DNA from: Gautieria morchelliformis
Lineage: Eukaryota > Basidiomycota > Agaricomycetes > Gomphales > Gomphaceae
NCBI GenBank assembly: GCA_015179125.1
Contig: WHVA01000103.1
Location: 202,842-266,841, forward strand
Direction of reading: 5' to 3'
Length of the DNA stretch: 64,000 bases
How positions within the stretch are numbered: position 1 is the stretch's first letter; every line of letters starts with the position of its first letter. The notes under the pieces were generated by a model that did no database searches, had not been told where the DNA came from, and was given only the letters and a program-made list of their open reading frames with translations. Below, piece by piece: positions 63,574 to 64,000 of the stretch. The translations under genes and the position numbers were made by a program.

Positions 63574-64000
63574 TGTTACGTATCGAGATTTCCACTAAGT
63601 CGGAACTGGAAAGGACAGCGGCTTCAACTTATAGGTTGCGCCCCCAATGAACTATCGTCCTAGGTATTTCGGAAATGAGCGGAAGTCGGAAAGTACTGGA
63701 CCAGAGGTTTGGTCGGAACTTGAGTCGGAACTGAGGGCGGAAGGCGGAAGACGGAAGGCGAGAGAGAGACTGAGATCTTGCTAGACTCGCTGTGCTAAGA
63801 ACAGGAGATGGAGCGAAGGAAATCAAGTATCGAAGGTGATTATCTGATTGCAGAATAACAGACATACATGAGGGGTTTTATACAAAGCGCAGAGCAACAA
63901 GTAATGGTGTTGTACTAAGCAAATTCCGGAGGAAGCGGAAGTCGAGTACAATGTGTGGGAACTAACTAATTGGGAACAATGGGACTACAAGGGGGTCAGG
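63574..64000 (-). mobile_element. 5' LTR of element D (partial, window end)
   Basis: First 427 bases of the same LTR as 56278-56968. Differences seen are AGCGG/AGCCGG, GAGGGCGG/GAGGCGG, GGCGAG/GGCTGAG, GGGGTTTTATAC/GGGGGTTTTTATAC and GAATAACAG/GAATTACAG. Most are length changes within short runs. Confidence 0.88.

Larger units (their letters stand above)
56278..64000 (-). mobile_element. Chromovirus D (Ty3/gypsy), minus strand, runs off the window
   Basis: 3' LTR at 56278-56968; chromodomain, integrase, RNase H, RT, protease and gag follow in reverse order up to 63540; the 5' LTR starts at 63574 and leaves the window. It carries an antisense spliced gene between pol and the 3' LTR. The two LTRs are almost identical where both are visible, with differences mostly in homopolymer length, so the element is young. 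The pol is broken by several frameshifts. CGGAA is strikingly frequent throughout. Confidence 0.93.

Overview
The window is about 64 kb of a filamentous basidiomycete nuclear genome, most likely an agaricomycete. The evidence is eukaryotic GT-AG introns of about 50-60 nt, marY1-like Ty3/gypsy chromoviruses, a Plavaka-like CACTA transposon with a tnp2-type transposase, a hAT transposase, Tad-like LINE fragments, and host genes of families expanded in mushrooms (F-box/LRR proteins and a kinase-like protein). The species cannot be named from the sequence. No rRNA, tRNA or CRISPR array was recognised. All homology calls come from reading translations and motifs; no database search was run.

Layout. 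1-5949: chromovirus A (protease, RT, RNase H, integrase, chromodomain, 3' LTR), cut by a solo LTR (25-587) and a 1.07-kb insertion (3134-4201). 6118-10862: chromovirus B, truncated at 5', with a solo LTR in its RNase H region and an extra ORF between pol and the 3' LTR. 11.2-15.5 kb: decayed hAT transposase broken by a MITE and a 1.03-kb solo LTR. 15780-23682: CACTA/Plavaka-like transposon with 32-bp terminal inverted repeats, a multi-exon transposase, a small two-exon gene and a large multi-exon cargo gene containing a tandemly tripled exon-intron unit. 24246-25953: F-box/LRR gene. 26-32.7 kb: MITE, LTR pieces, host-gene fragments and a dispersed repeat. 32.7-36.9 kb: a minus-strand gypsy LTR into which a Copia element (32789-35675) and a solo LTR (35757-36492) inserted; the Copia element has lost its middle and carries two reordered pieces of a glyoxal-oxidase-like gene. 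36.9-38.9 kb: the 3' end of a second B-type chromovirus with the same extra ORF, split by a 1.2-kb LTR. 38.9-41.6 kb: unknown sequence and a Rex1-like exonuclease gene lacking its first catalytic motif. 41.6-46.2 kb: clustered long LTRs and a B-type element with an apparent internal inversion. 46.8-48.5 kb: LINE ORF1. 49.8-55.0 kb: a divergent host gene pair (coiled-coil gene and kinase-like gene) inside a 290-bp inverted repeat. 55.7-56.3 kb: LINE ORF2 fragment, cut by chromovirus D (56278 to window end, minus strand), which carries an antisense spliced gene with a Cys-rich zinc-cluster-like motif.

Taken together this is a nested transposon graveyard with a few host genes. Where an insertion lies inside a coding frame, removing it together with one copy of its 4-5-bp target duplication restores the reading frame, so the order of events can be read directly. 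All five in-frame stops of element A are TGA at positions where relatives have arginine, and differences between LTR copies are often at CpG, so deamination of methylated CpG is a likely cause of inactivation. The four most interesting items are the gene fragments captured by the Copia element, the extra ORF shared by two B-type chromoviruses, the antisense spliced gene of element D, and the CACTA cargo gene with its tripled exon.
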